From the NCBI GenBank assembly GCA_037355855.1, contig CM074760.1, positions 7,618,501-7,682,500 of the forward strand: DNA of 64,000 nt, read 5' to 3'. This stretch comes from Pseudo-nitzschia pungens (Eukaryota > Bacillariophyta > Bacillariophyceae > Bacillariales > Bacillariaceae). Below, piece after piece: positions 9,673-22,950 of the stretch (positions are counted from its first letter, which is position 1; the number at the start of each line of letters is the position of its first letter). The position numbers were made by a program, and so were the translations under genes. The notes beneath the pieces are model-generated. The model was not told where the DNA came from. It did not search any database and saw nothing but the letters and a program-made list of their open reading frames with translations.

Positions 9673-11768
9673 ATGACTACCGAAAACGACGACGTCGTGC
9701 TCGTGGAGCACACCGATGTGAACGAAGACGAAATCTTAGACGAAGGCGGCAAGAACGACACGACGTCGTCGCGAACGGAAAGCACCGTTGCCTCCATTCC
9801 CGCCGTCTCGGACGACGAAGGCGAGGATACCGGCACGGATTCCAAGGCGCCAAAGCCGGATGCCGCAACGGAGAATGCAACCGCAACTGCCAACGCAACC
9901 GCAACCGCAAATTCCAACCCCGATGCCAACTCCGATGCCAACCCCGATGCCTCGGACAAGCCCGAACCGCTCCAGATCGTATCGATCGGCACCGAGGAGG
10001 ACAAGTTCGCCTTTGAATTCCACGAAGAAAAACTGAATTCCGTCATGAGAAAGATCCCCCCCGGCTGGAAGGTCGCCGTGATCAGCGTCGTGGGAGCCTT
10101 TCGCACCGGAAAGTCCTTTCTGCTGACCTGGTTCCTGGCCTACCTCCGGGCGTTGAAAGAGATGGGCAGCACCGGGGAGCTCATCGAGGGAGACAAGAAG
10201 TGGTTCGAAAAGATCGACTCCATCGAGAACGACGCCTTTCACTGGAGGGGCGGCAGCGAGAGAAACACGACCGGGATCTGGATGTGGAGCCACCCGCACT
10301 TTGTCAAAAAGGGAGACGAAAACATGGCCATTCTGGTGGTGGATTCGCAGGGAATGTTCGACAACGAAACCACCATGTCCCTGACCGCTTCCATCTTCGG
10401 TCTGAGCACGCTCCTGAGTTCGTACCAGATCTACAACGTGGACAAGCGGATCCAGGAAGACAACCTGCAGCAACTCGCCCTCTTTTCGGAGTACGCCAGG
10501 CTGGCGGTGGAGGGCACCGACGACGCGCCGCCTTTGGCGGAGCAGGCCGGAGACGCGAAGCCCTTTCAGACCATGGAGTTTTTGGTTCGGGACTGGCAGC
10601 ACTTCGAAGACGAGGAGGACTACGACCGAATGGAGGAAGAAATGAACGAGTACATGGAGAAGGTGATCTCGGAACGGGAGGCGAAGGATCTCCAGGAAAC
10701 CCGGGAGCAGATCCTGGCCTGCTTCCGAAAGACCACCTGCTTCGGCCTGTCCCATCCCGGCATGGCGGTCATCAAGAAGAATTTCGGGGGGGAGGTCTCC
10801 AAGATGGACGAAACCTTTCTGAACCTTCTCGACCGCTACTGCCGACGGGTCTTCTCGATCGAGAACCTGCAACCCAAGATCATCCAGGGGAGAGAGGTCA
10901 CCGCGGCGGAACTGGGATCCTACATCAAGGCCTACGCCGAGATGTTCGCCTCCGGGGCGTCCTTCCCGGAGGCATCCACGATGCTGGAGGCGACGGCGAC
11001 CGCCAACAACGCCAACGCCGTGCACCTGGCGATCGCCGAATACAAGGACTGCATGAACCGCATCTCCGGACCCAATTGCAGCAACTACATCCGGCCAAAA
11101 GAGCTCGAGGACGATCACCGCCAGCTCCGGATGCGGTCCCTGAAAAAATTCGACTCGATGGCGACCTTTGGCAGCGCGCGGTCCATCGAGGAAGCCCGTC
11201 GATCGGTGCTCGAGACGATCGCGAGCGAGTTCGAGGTGTATTCCTCGCTGAACGAGGGACGGAATCCCCTCGCCGGATTGGAAACGTGAGTCTCGGACGC
11301 GGTGTTTTTCGGGGATTCGACCGATGGATTGATTTGTTTGTTTGGGTGGTTTGGGTGAATTGTTCGTTTGTTTCGCGGTCGGTCCTTCGGACGATGACCG
11401 GATTGTTCGCCGGTGACATCATATCTAACGTCGCTGTGCTGTGCTGTTTGTTTGTTTTTTTTTGGTCGCCCTTTTGCGTGTGCGTGTCTCCTCTCGCTCG
11501 CGTTCAAAGATACATCGTCCCGATCGCAATGGCGACCGTTTCCTACATCCTGAGGGCCGTCGCCGACATGACCTGCTCGAACGTGTCTCAAACGTGTCGA
11601 AACACATCCGAGCTCCTGTCCCACATTTACGCGGTCGTCGTTATCTTCCTCATGATCATCATGGCCACCAAGGCTCAGCAGGTAAAAGAGTTCCTCAATC
11701 GTTTGAAGGGCGCGGTGGAGCTCGTGGCCAACAGCGGCGGGGACAGCAACAAGCTGAAGAAGGATTGA
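9673..11768 (+). CDS. Atlastin-like dynamin-superfamily GTPase of the ER, two exons
   Basis: Predicted to drive homotypic fusion of ER tubules. Exon 1 is 9673-11285, the intron 11286-11509 (GTGAGT...AAG), and exon 2 11510-11768; the split Thr codon joins GLET to YIVPIAMA. The 623-residue product has an acidic, Asn/Ala/Pro-rich N-terminus (about 95 residues), then the P-loop GAFRTGKSFLL, the switch segment TTGIWMWSHPHF, the G3 strand ILVVDSQGMFDNETT, and the G4 RD motif in FLVRDW. The middle-domain sequences CFGLSHPGMAVIKKNF, SYIKAYAEMF and MLEATATANNANAV follow atlastins closely. Exon 2 encodes two closely spaced hydrophobic segments (IVPIAMATVSYIL and AVVVIFLMIIMAT) forming the membrane hairpin, then a Lys-rich amphipathic tail ending LKKD. 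The frame is intact. Confidence 0.95.
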
Positions 11769-12428
11769 TCGAAACCGCCGGGGATGGATTGCCCGGAGGC
11801 GAAGGACAACAGCGCACACCGTTGTTTGCGCACGAAGAAATAATAATAATAACAACAAAGATAACAATCACAACAATACCGCAATCGTCGCACATTCTTC
11901 GAATGACGCTTCCCAGTGGAATTCTCGTAGAACTCTTGTAGAGAACCACAACGCGAACGACCTATTATTATCGTTTGACAATGCAGACAGTCGGCAAGGG
12001 CGGAAACGGTTAATGAATACTTGGTTGGTATGTGTCATGACTAAAAGCGTTAAAAATTACAGAAAAAACAAACAACTGCATCGAATTATTTGCGTGCTTG
12101 CGTGCATCCGTGATTGTATGGATGAGTGAACGGGACGCACGGCTATTGTTTTGAATTCCATCGGATGAATGAATGAACGAACGAACGAATGAATGAATGA
12201 ATGAATGGGGTGCCACCGAAACCTACTGCACTTGCGGGATCATTCTTACTCTCCTGGTTCGCGGTGTGTGATCATCGGTCCGACGACAACATCGCATGCA
12301 GCATGCAGCATACAGCATCCAGGCCGAACCAACGACAAGGAACGAACGGAAGCTTTTGTTTTCGTTCCGTTTCGTTTCCTTTCCTTTCCCTTCCTTCGCG
12401 TTCCGTCGTCACGGATGGGTTTGTGGAT
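11769..12428. other. Intergenic region between convergent atlastin and Rab6 genes
   Basis: These 660 bases lie between two stop codons. Present are AAT/ACAA-rich low complexity (about 11840-11880), a GAAT/GAAC tetramer run near 12165-12207 and TTCCTTTCC pyrimidine runs near 12365-12395. No gene is seen. Confidence 0.5.
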
Positions 12429-14033
<1,605 letters not shown>

Positions 14034-15428
14034 TCACAATTCTCCCTGTCCCTCATCATTGCCGGCAGTCCCGGCGTTGTCGTCGCTGCCCGTTGTTGTT
14101 GTTGTCGTTGTTGTTGTTGTTTTTGTTGGTATTGCCTCGATGCCCATGCTGGCGAGGTGCTTTGCCATCAGATGCTCCCCCGCCGTTATGACTCGACCCC
14201 CATCGTTGCCATGGCTATCGCCTCTGGCATCACCGTTGCCGAGGCAGCACCGGAGCGGTAGAATCGGTGTGTCCCCGTTGATGTTGACAAAGTACGCCAT
14301 GGAATACCGTCGCTCCCGCGCCTCCGTCTTGGGCATGACGACCCGGTGCATCGTGCTGACCCATTCGTGGTTCGTCCATCGCTGCATCAGATCCCCCAGG
14401 TTCACGACCAGCGCTCCCGGAATCACCGGAACGGCGTGCCACTGCTGTCGGGCGGTGGCATTGGAAGTGTCCCGCAGCAACACCTCGAGGCCCTCGTCCC
14501 CGGCGGCAAGAATCGTGAGAGCGCCGTAATCCGTGTGGGCCCCGGCTCGCACCAGCCGACGAACGGGCCGGTCCTGGTTGGGTTCCGATGCGTTTGATGG
14601 TGCTTCGTGGCCACTCGCGGGCGGGGGCGGGTCCGATTCCAGCGGATAGTAGTGCACGAGTCGCAGCGCGGACATGTGGTGGTCCATCTTGTCCTCGAAG
14701 AAATCGATTGGTTCTTCCAGGGCAATAGCAAAGATCTGCAAAAGCACCAGAGCCAGTTCTTCCATTCGTCCATAGTAGGCCTCCATCGCCGGTTGAAAGT
14801 CGGGCGACACATTCGGCGAATCGATCCATCGGCGAGGGGGCATTCCCGAGCCGTTTCCCGTCGGGGGTCCCACCGCAAAGGTTTCCTTTAGATCTGCCTC
14901 GGTGACCTGTTGGACAGACGAGGAGTCCGGGTCGTCCTCCCCGTCCAGAAGCTTCCCCCTGACGAGTGTTTCGGAACGCTCGTAGCCGTACGGATATTCC
15001 GCATTGTCGGTCGTCCGGTGCAAGAGTTTTTCGTCGATCGACAGGTCGAAGAAGTCTTTCGAGGCCTTCCAGGTTCGCTGAATCATTGCATCTTCGTCGC
15101 CTCCCCCGAGGACACCAGTGATTTGGAAAAAGCCCACCTCGCGGCAGGCCCGGCGGACTTGCTGCACAATGGTTCGTTGCTCCTCGGTAAGACTAGGGAT
15201 CGTCGCGTTGTGGTTCGCGACTCCGCGCCCCGGCTGTGGTTCCCGTTCCCGTTCCAGTTCCGACAACAGCGAAGAACCGATGGGACGCTCGAACCAGGGA
15301 GACAAATCGATGACGGGCACTCGCACTGTCTCGTCGCTTCCCGAAGTCTTCTCTCCGTGCGCAACAAAAAACAGAAACGCGCCGACGGCTAGATGCAGAA
15401 CCGTTCGGAGGGGTGCCATGCGATTCAT
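14034..15428 (-). CDS. 2-oxoglutarate/Fe(II)-dependent dioxygenase (isopenicillin-N-synthase-like) with N-terminal signal sequence
   Basis: A non-heme iron oxygenase of the IPNS/gibberellin-oxidase/ACC-oxidase type; the substrate is unknown. The 464-residue product begins MNRMAPLRTVLHLAVGAFLFF, a likely signal peptide or anchor. It then has the DIOX-N domain (VPVIDLSPWF, REVGFFQITGV, KDFFDLSIDEK, YPYGYERSE) and the double-stranded beta-helix with AHTDYGALTIL (HxD iron ligands), NLGDLMQRWTNHEW, STMHRVV (second His) and RERRYSMAYF (the RxS 2-oxoglutarate clamp). All active-site residues are present, so it should be an active enzyme. The frame is open for 62 more codons upstream, but the Met at 15428 gives the best signal sequence; 15419 is the alternative. 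A Thr run near the C-terminus comes from a GTT microsatellite. Confidence 0.92.
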   Translation of the reverse strand: MNRMAPLRTVLHLAVGAFLFFVAHGEKTSGSDETVRVPVIDLSPWFERPIGSSLLSELEREREPQPGRGVANHNATIPSLTEEQRTIVQQVRRACREVGFFQITGVLGGGDEDAMIQRTWKASKDFFDLSIDEKLLHRTTDNAEYPYGYERSETLVRGKLLDGEDDPDSSSVQQVTEADLKETFAVGPPTGNGSGMPPRRWIDSPNVSPDFQPAMEAYYGRMEELALVLLQIFAIALEEPIDFFEDKMDHHMSALRLVHYYPLESDPPPPASGHEAPSNASEPNQDRPVRRLVRAGAHTDYGALTILAAGDEGLEVLLRDTSNATARQQWHAVPVIPGALVVNLGDLMQRWTNHEWVSTMHRVVMPKTEARERRYSMAYFVNINGDTPILPLRCCLGNGDARGDSHGNDGGRVITAGEHLMAKHLASMGIEAIPTKTTTTTTTTTTGSDDNAGTAGNDEGQGEL

Positions 15429-18025
15429 CTTCGGGATCGAGCGACTATTATCAATGTCGTGTCTGTGTCGGCGTTGCGTTGCGGTGCGTTTGTTGGAAGT
15501 GGCAACAAAGTGGTGCAGCAAACAAATGAATGGAAAACTCCGAAGTGAAAAGTCGGCACCACTTCGTTGTTCCACCAGAAAGCTCTCGGATCCTAATACT
15601 CCAAGTGACAGCAAAAAAAAGCGTAAGATGTCGTGAGTACGCGTTGCCGTTCTTGGGGAGAGAACGACGAATGGAGATGGTGATGGGGAGGTGGAGTTCG
15701 GAGTTCACATCTCATCAGATGTCACAGTGTGTAGCCTTACTTGTGGAAGGACTACGGTAAGTCTTAACCTTACCGTTCGGGATTTCCACAAAAAGATTCT
15801 TCTTCTGCTCGATTTCAGAACGGAACTAGGTCGGGCGTGACATCATCTGTGCAAACAATCGATAAACGCCTGAATGTTTGTTCAATCAAAAAATGAGGAG
15901 GGAGGAGTTCTTCTTTTGTGACTATTCGAAGAATCATCGGGATTCATTCATCCTCACGATCACAATTCAAAACGAGATTGCTGGAATGAATGAATCTTCT
16001 TTCTTCCCGTTACAGTTACTATTGTCCATGCAAATCTCTCCAAGACGGTTCCTTTCAGATACATTGTAGCACTAGTAGTAGTACTAGTAGTTTCACCCCT
16101 GCCCTTCCATCATGCAATCTAGTAGTAGGTTTTCTACCTTCTCGACTCATTTGCATTGTCGTCAGCTTATCTATGCATCCTGTTCTCTTCACTTGCAAGC
16201 AGCACTGATTTTGAGTGATTTAGAAGAATAGTCAAGCTCTTCCTGGCATCTTTGCTTTGTTCCATTTTGTTTTCACTGATTTTTGAATAGTGGAATCTCC
16301 CCTCAAGGACTTCTCCAAAATCAATTGTTCTACTAATACTAATACTACTACTAGTACTAGTACTACAAGACTAGTGCGACCTTCGATTGATTCCCTCGTC
16401 CGTCTCTTCGTGAGCTCTTCTTGCGTCTTTCAACTACTTCTTCCTTTGGGCGTAGCGTAGTAGTAATCATTGCAATTTCTGTGACAGAGCAAGAGGCAAA
16501 TTCAGTCTGTCTCCTCTCACTGAGATGGGAGATGGACGAAATACTACTACAGCACAGTCACCAGCAGTATCGTCGGACTGCATGTCTGAGCCAGCATCGA
16601 AAATCAATCCACTTTTGATTCAATTTCCGCTTTCAATTGAGAACCAAAATTCAGCCTATTAAAACTGACCGTCACTCCATTTCGTTCGGTATTCATACAA
16701 CAATAAGTCGCAACATTTAGAGAATGCGTAGTGTGGAAGTTGCTTCTGAAAACAAGCAGCCAGCCTTCTTCCACTTTTATCTCCGTTCCTCCAACTCTCA
16801 TCGGATCTCATTCATCGTCGTTACCGTCATTTTTCACTCCTGGACTGACCGTGGTGTGTAGGTATTAGTAAGTAAGAATTATGATGATAATTGCGGCAGA
16901 CAAACAATGGCAAACATACGGTACAGTCGTTTCACACGACAAAAACGATAATTACCACTTGTAGTAGACATACGTTAGTAATCATGACTCCGATAGCTCG
17001 TGACCACCAAAAAATAAATACTTTATTTCGTTACAATAATTAAAGGGCTGAATACCGTAGATCGCTCACTTTATCGATCGCAAGCTACACGTATTCAATA
17101 CCACAGAAGAACATGTTGCCAGATTCATTTCTTATTCTCCTGCTTTCACGCATTTTTCATTCCGATTTTATCCGAACTGTTGCGCCAGGAAGGAGAGACA
17201 GAACAACCACGTGCATACCTTGCACGAAAGCTCGGCAGACTTCGAAACAGTTCCGATGTGACTCCATTGGTCTATTTTTTTTCTTATGGCGCACAACCAC
17301 TTCTTCCAGCAGAAGTATGGATGGAAACAAAACTTAAATGAGTATGTACGTCGCCTTCCGGGCTTTTTGTTCGCGAATTTTATAACCCCAGCTTGCGCGC
17401 AGAAGTACGAAGTAAAAAACCTTAATAGCCACGCAAAATTCACAACAAAGTCTATGATTCTTTCGCTAGTGGACCGAGGGGCTTTCATGGTCGCGAGGAA
17501 GAAGTTCGAATCCCTGTTACAGAAGAAATCAAGAGCGAGTCAAAAACAGTTCTCAACGGGATGCGAATGGAGTCAAAACTCACATACATTGTGATATCTC
17601 CGCATCCTTCAGAAATGATTTCCAGATAGTTCCTAAAATACGGTAACACTTGGCTCCGACCCAACTTCCAGTAGTTCTTTGGGTAAAAATCTTATCCTGT
17701 CCTAGCGCCTCCATCGGTATGCTGTGATGGGCGTGGAATGCGAGATGCCGGTACTAGTGTTTGTTGCTACTTGTAGTCGTAGCGAATGATATACCTTTCA
17801 TGAATGAGCCATCTTCCTGCCGTATTCCTTCCTTTTTTGGGATGTTCTGAAAACCTTGAACGCTAACAAATCAGGGATATCGTCAGTCGCGTTACGACTA
17901 CCGGAATCTGCATTGGGTATTAGTGGTTGGTTACATACTCGAGTACAGATTTTGCTTCTGGACGACTGTCGTGTCGATGTATCTATTGTAGTAGATTCGG
18001 GTTCCACGATACTACGCAAACAAGG
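15429..18025. other. 2.6-kb intergenic region without recognisable genes
   Basis: An AT-rich divergent spacer with ACTAGTAGTA-type words (16065-16095, 16335-16370), a GTAAG/CTTAAC semi-palindrome near 15757-15776 and scattered short ORFs. The longest (plus strand 17286-17594, 102 residues) has no motif I recognise and is not called. Promoters for the oxygenase (left) and the RING-GAF gene (right) should be here. Confidence 0.4.
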
Positions 18026-21000
18026 ATGAACAACGGCAATGTCGTCATGGGAGGTCCCCACGGCCCTTCCGGGTTCTTCACCAACGGCTATGCGCTGAAC
18101 CCTCAAACGCAGCCGCAGCAGCAAGCACCTCTGTCTTTCTCGCCTAATGCTTGCAGGCGCTGCCATCACATAGGATGCGACCTGAAAGTCAAGGACTGCG
18201 GTTGCCTCTTTCACGTGGTATGTAACAATGCGTTGCTTTTGCGTTGCGCAGTTTCGTAGATTATGTGTACGAGACATTGACATACCGGTACAGCGCATTG
18301 AAGTATTCTAGGGTTGTTTCTGACAAACTTGCGCTTTTTGTTGGAACCCTGCATCATTTTCGGGTGGCAATTGTTGCGATCTCTTTGGTATTGATGCACT
18401 TGTGACCTACCGGTACCGGTACTACACGGGCACTGATGATGTATCGCGTATCGCGTGCAATGGATCGGCAGAGATGCATACAAATCTCCAAAAACCGTCC
18501 ACTAACGGCGTGTCCCGCGTGCCACAACCCGATCAACTCCATATACCTCCTGCCGATGGACTTTAGCGAGATTGATCAGGCCAGGATAGCCGCCGCAAAC
18601 ATGGCACCGAGCTCGAAACGGGGAAAGAAACGAAAAAACGCAACCATTGCGCGGTTGAATCCATCCAACTCGCTGACGAGCAACGGAACCGATGATCAAT
18701 CCGGTGATGGATCCGATCTGCGGACGGGAAGGTGGACGGCGGAAGAAACCGAGTACTGCGACAAACTCATATCGGCATACGAAACTGGCGAACTTCCCAT
18801 CTCGGAAGGCGTAAAACTCAATGACTTTCTGTCTACCATGCTCAAATCCAAACAATCGCGCCTCACCAAAAAGATGAAGAACGCCAAACTCAGTGCCAAG
18901 ACCTACAAACCGGAGTCGGGGTACGTGGTAGATGACGAGGACGCAAAGAATTTTTCGCAGCTGGAGGTGGCATTTTACGAGTCAATACAGTGTGATATGG
19001 AACGGGCAGAAATTCGATTTCACATGCAAAAGGAATGGAGAGAGTTCTTTAGTTCGTTTTGTGTTTCTATGGGACAGAAACTGGAGGCCGACGCGTGGCT
19101 GTCGAGCGCTGAGGAACTGGATAGGAGAGCCTCGCAGGCCAAGGATGCTGCACGAATGGCCCGCCGGAAGGTCATGATGGGATACGCACTGACACAGGAC
19201 GCCATGAACCCGGAACGAGGTGTCTTTATCGAGAAGTCGATCATGTCGGATGGGCACAGAAGTGACGAAGTCTTGTCCTCGGGGCACTCGGCAATGAACA
19301 CAATCACTACCATGGCCAACCAATCCTCGCTGATGTCGCAAAAAAGCAAGTCCCAAATCAACCGTGCGCGATCCATCAAGGATTTCTCGTCTCCCTTTGT
19401 CGGACGAGTCATCCAGTACATTGAGCGGCACCAGCTCCCGTTCGAACACATTGATGCATGGGTCCCATCCTTTGTTTCGCAGGACAACGAACCCAATCTA
19501 ATCAGTGGCGGTGAGGACGACAAGAACGCGAACGAACAAAAGTGCCGCCTGTGTTTTGCTGGGTATGCCAGCACCGACACGGAAATCCCTGCCGGAGGCG
19601 GACGCCCGGTGCCCCTGTGTCCGAACGTGAAGTTTGATCTCTTCTCTTTTGGGGAATACAGCTCGAAGTTCTCATTTGACGTGGGCTGTGGTCTTCCTGG
19701 TAGGGTCTACAGCTCGGGAATTTGCTCGTGGGAACAAGGAGTTGAAAACGCTCCGAGCCACCAGTTCGAGAGGTGTGGAGGGGCTGCGCAGTGGGGTGTC
19801 AAAACGGTGCTCGGCGTCCCCATCCCGAGTCCAAACGTGGGACGCATTGTCATGCTACTGTATTCACGGAACGACCGAACTCGAGACCCAGAAATGGTGC
19901 GGAGGGTGACGGAAGAACTGACGAAGGTACGAACGAATGCTCTGATTTGTAATGTTCTTTGCTTTTGCTTTGCTCTGCCATAGGACAACTGTTGGATACA
20001 CCATTGGATGCCAGAATGACGTATGGATTGGCTAAGGTCTCGGTGGAGATAAAGTATTATGTATTACCTGTCGTCTGACTGATTCCGTTACTTTTGTTTC
20101 GAACCCAATTCATTCCTTTTCATTTGTTCACAGCTAATGCCAACACCCAAGTGGAAACTGGTTGTTGACATTGGAGTTGCTCCTCCTAAGACCGATGGCA
20201 AAACCGTCGACAAGAGGATAACAGACATTTTGCAGCTCTTGGCAGAAAATATTCCTACACATCGCAACTCGCCGTTTTCGCCCTATCTCCCTGGTTTCAC
20301 AGCACTTCGTCTCCTTTTGTTGAAACGAAACAAAACACCAGAGGACAATGAACTGGCAAACACTATGCTCGATTCTTACTCGTCTTACCTATCGTCCGGG
20401 AGGAACAGCACTGAAACTGCGTGGATGGTTGCAAGAGATTATATGCTTTTGACTCAAACCAGCCAGCAGCCTTCTATAATGCCACAAACTATCCAACCGA
20501 ACTATCCACATCAGCAGCAGCAACAACAACAACAACAACACCTTGTGCAACATCACACTTCTACGCAGCAGCAGCATTCTGTCCAGCAGATTCAACAGCA
20601 GTCAATACAGCAACAAATGGGCCAGACTCATCATGTACAAACGATGCATCAACCGCAGCAGCAGCAACCACAACATAGTTTAGTTCCTACAGCGCAACAA
20701 ATACAACAAGTGCACAATCAAGTGACTCGAGCCCCTCATCCAGCAACCCTGCAGCAGCACCAAACTCCGGTTTCGTTAGCTCCGGTGTCAATGCCTGCAC
20801 CTGCGGTTTCTATAGGACACGGAAGCAGTGGCTCACTCGTATCAGCTCCTGCTGCGCATGGGCAAGCAACTCTTTCATCGTTAGGTCATTTTGTCACCCA
20901 CGCTACCCCGAATGGGCAGAACGCATTAAGTCAAAATGGGATCGCAGCTCTGAGCCACTTTGCACAGCAGCACCAAATGGTACACGCTGGCGGCATGTCG

Positions 21001-21033
21001 TCATTGCAAAACGACAAGAAAGGTGTTCAATGA
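18026..21033 (+). CDS. RING-like zinc finger + GAF-like domain protein with Q-rich tail, copy 1 (three exons)
   Basis: Function unknown; possibly a regulatory protein. Exons are 18026-18217, 18472-19926 and 20134-21033 (phase-0 junctions), giving 848 residues. Exon 1 ends and exon 2 begins inside a RING-like finger: CRRCHHIGCDLKVKDCGCLFHV joins RCIQ...ACPACH. Next come a basic stretch (SKRGKKRKN), a conserved block TGRWTAEETEYCDKLI...LNDFLSTMLKSKQSRLTKKMK that resembles a DNA-associated module, and a helical region. Then comes a GAF-like domain with CRLCFAG, FSFDVGCGLPGRVYSSG and WGVKTVLGVPIPSPNVGRI, similar in form to GAF-like domains of plant NIN-like proteins. Exon 3 has PKWKLVVDIG, an MLDSYSSYLSSGR motif and a Gln/His-rich tail. 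A convergent paralogue lies at 22951-25413. No catalytic residues are apparent. Confidence 0.85.
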
Positions 21034-22950
21034 GCTCGGCAGATGATGACAGAAGAAACGGGGAACCTGAAGGAGACCGCAATGGTGAAAGGAAGCTAAA
21101 GTTTTGAAGTTTTTGCATAAAATGAATAAAATCATCCATTTTTTCAACTTTTTTAATACAGCTTGGCAGAGGAGGACCAACTTTTTCCCCTCCCACTGCG
21201 AAAACAATTTGCAATGAAACTCAAAATCGATCCCACTGTGGAGAAGCAAGTACTGTGATGCAAATAGTCTTTTCTTTGCTTGAACTAAACACACTCAGTG
21301 TGTTAGCCCATCTGGATTCGAATGAGTCACCGAACAGTCTTAAACTGAGGATTCATAGTTCGTAAACATTGATACCCAAAACGCAATGGACCGGTTCAAT
21401 CTGCCGTCAGGAACTGCAAAGCTTGAATGGTCTGTTCCCTCTAGAATCAGGACGAGTTTGGCCAAAGGCAATAACAACACAAAAGATCCATACCTCTACT
21501 AGTAGTTGGATATTAATATTGGTCAATGCTGTCGAACACAGTATGAACAAAGCACTGGTTTTCCATGGACCCAAGGCGTACTCTTCCATGGACCGAAGGC
21601 GTACTGCTGGGCAAACACCACTGACTTTGAAGAGGAGTTTGGCACTATGGTATTCTTGCTTGTTTCAATTGCATCATGATTATGTGATAGATAGTAGGAG
21701 TTACTACTAGTAGTACTAGTAGGATTTCCCAGAGAGAAAGAACTTCTTTAGAGCTACTGGCCTATAGTCTGCGCCATACGTGCGTCTTGTCAGGGGTTCG
21801 AGTACATACGATGACTTCATGCAATTGGCAAATTCTTGTTCATGCTCATGCTTCGAAACAAGAGGATGGAGAACAGGGTGATAGAGCATAAAGGACGACT
21901 GACGACTGACGACTTAATCCACTAATCTTAGTAAACCTTACCGGTAGTAAGGTTTACCGTAGTGGGGTAAGATCTTACTCGTAACCAGGAATCATCTGCT
22001 AGTAAGCTTCCTATATTTTACAGGTATGATCGTACCTTCACTGAGGATCTTCTCTCCTCCCTTTCATAGAACAGAATATTGTTCCATGTTCCTTTCCGTC
22101 TTTGTGGAACATAATTTCTGTTCTACAGAATTCTTTTTTCACGAATCAATACAATGCTCACACGTAACCTTACTTGTGCTCGTTAAACTTACTTCGTAGT
22201 TACTACTGCTACGTAACCTTAGTACGTAGTATTAATTTTTTCAATCATCCGATACGGTACTATGTATCTCACGGTAACCTTAGGCCCAAACGGTCGATAG
22301 TATTTCCAGTACATACTTCGTAACCATTAACCATCTAAATAAAGAACACAACTGAAGATCACTGGTTTCATCGGAATTTACAAGTCATACACGCAACATG
22401 CAGTGTCTCAAATCAAAACACAATAATTGGAGATTGAAAGTGGGTGGTGTTTGCCCTGCTTTTTACAGTCTCTGGATGTTTCTTTGATTCTAGAGCAAAC
22501 CCAGACACCATCAACATGGTTACCAAACGCGATGAAGCTCTTTCTCAATGGAAGATTCTGACTTTGTTCCCTCTGACTGTGATAGTTGGTGGCCACCAAT
22601 GGAACTATTCCATGGATGTACTTCATGGTGTGGCTAACCTTAGTGTTGAGATGTGGAAAGGGAAATCTGAAGCAACTAGTCAAAAGAATAAATTGGTTGT
22701 TATTGATGTTAAAATTGTACATGGAGTGAATATCTGAAAGGAAAAAATTGAAAGTTCAGATGTAGAAAATAAGTAAAACTTTCTCAGCACGAGTAACCCG
22801 CGTGTGAGAAGGGGTGACTTTTTTGTAAAATTGGCCAAGACAAAAATCGAAATCTTGCCTTGTTTCAAATGTAGAGTGTGTAGAAAAGACGTCACAAAGC
22901 ATGGTCAAAATGCTCGACTTGAAAACTGACGAAAACTCGTCGACAAAAAA
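21034..22950. other. Intergenic region between the two convergent RING-GAF paralogues
   Basis: A 1.9-kb AT-rich stretch between two stop codons. It is dense in short semi-palindromes, such as CCTTACCGGTAGTAAGG near 21940 and CGTAACCTTAC repeats at 22160-22275, and contains ACTAGTAGTA words near 21700-21720. No ORF in it looks like a protein gene. Confidence 0.45.

Noticed and set aside
9736..11118. A 460-codon minus-strand ORF
   Set aside because: Antisense to the atlastin GTPase; long antisense ORFs are expected in GC-rich coding DNA.
17500..17530. Possible tRNA T-arm (GTTCGAATCCC)
   Set aside because: No matching T-stem, anticodon arm or acceptor stem could be built around it; I found no convincing tRNA anywhere in the window.
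17286..17594. A 102-codon plus-strand ORF with fairly normal composition
   Set aside because: No motif, no neighbouring exon and a competing antisense ORF; not enough to call a gene.
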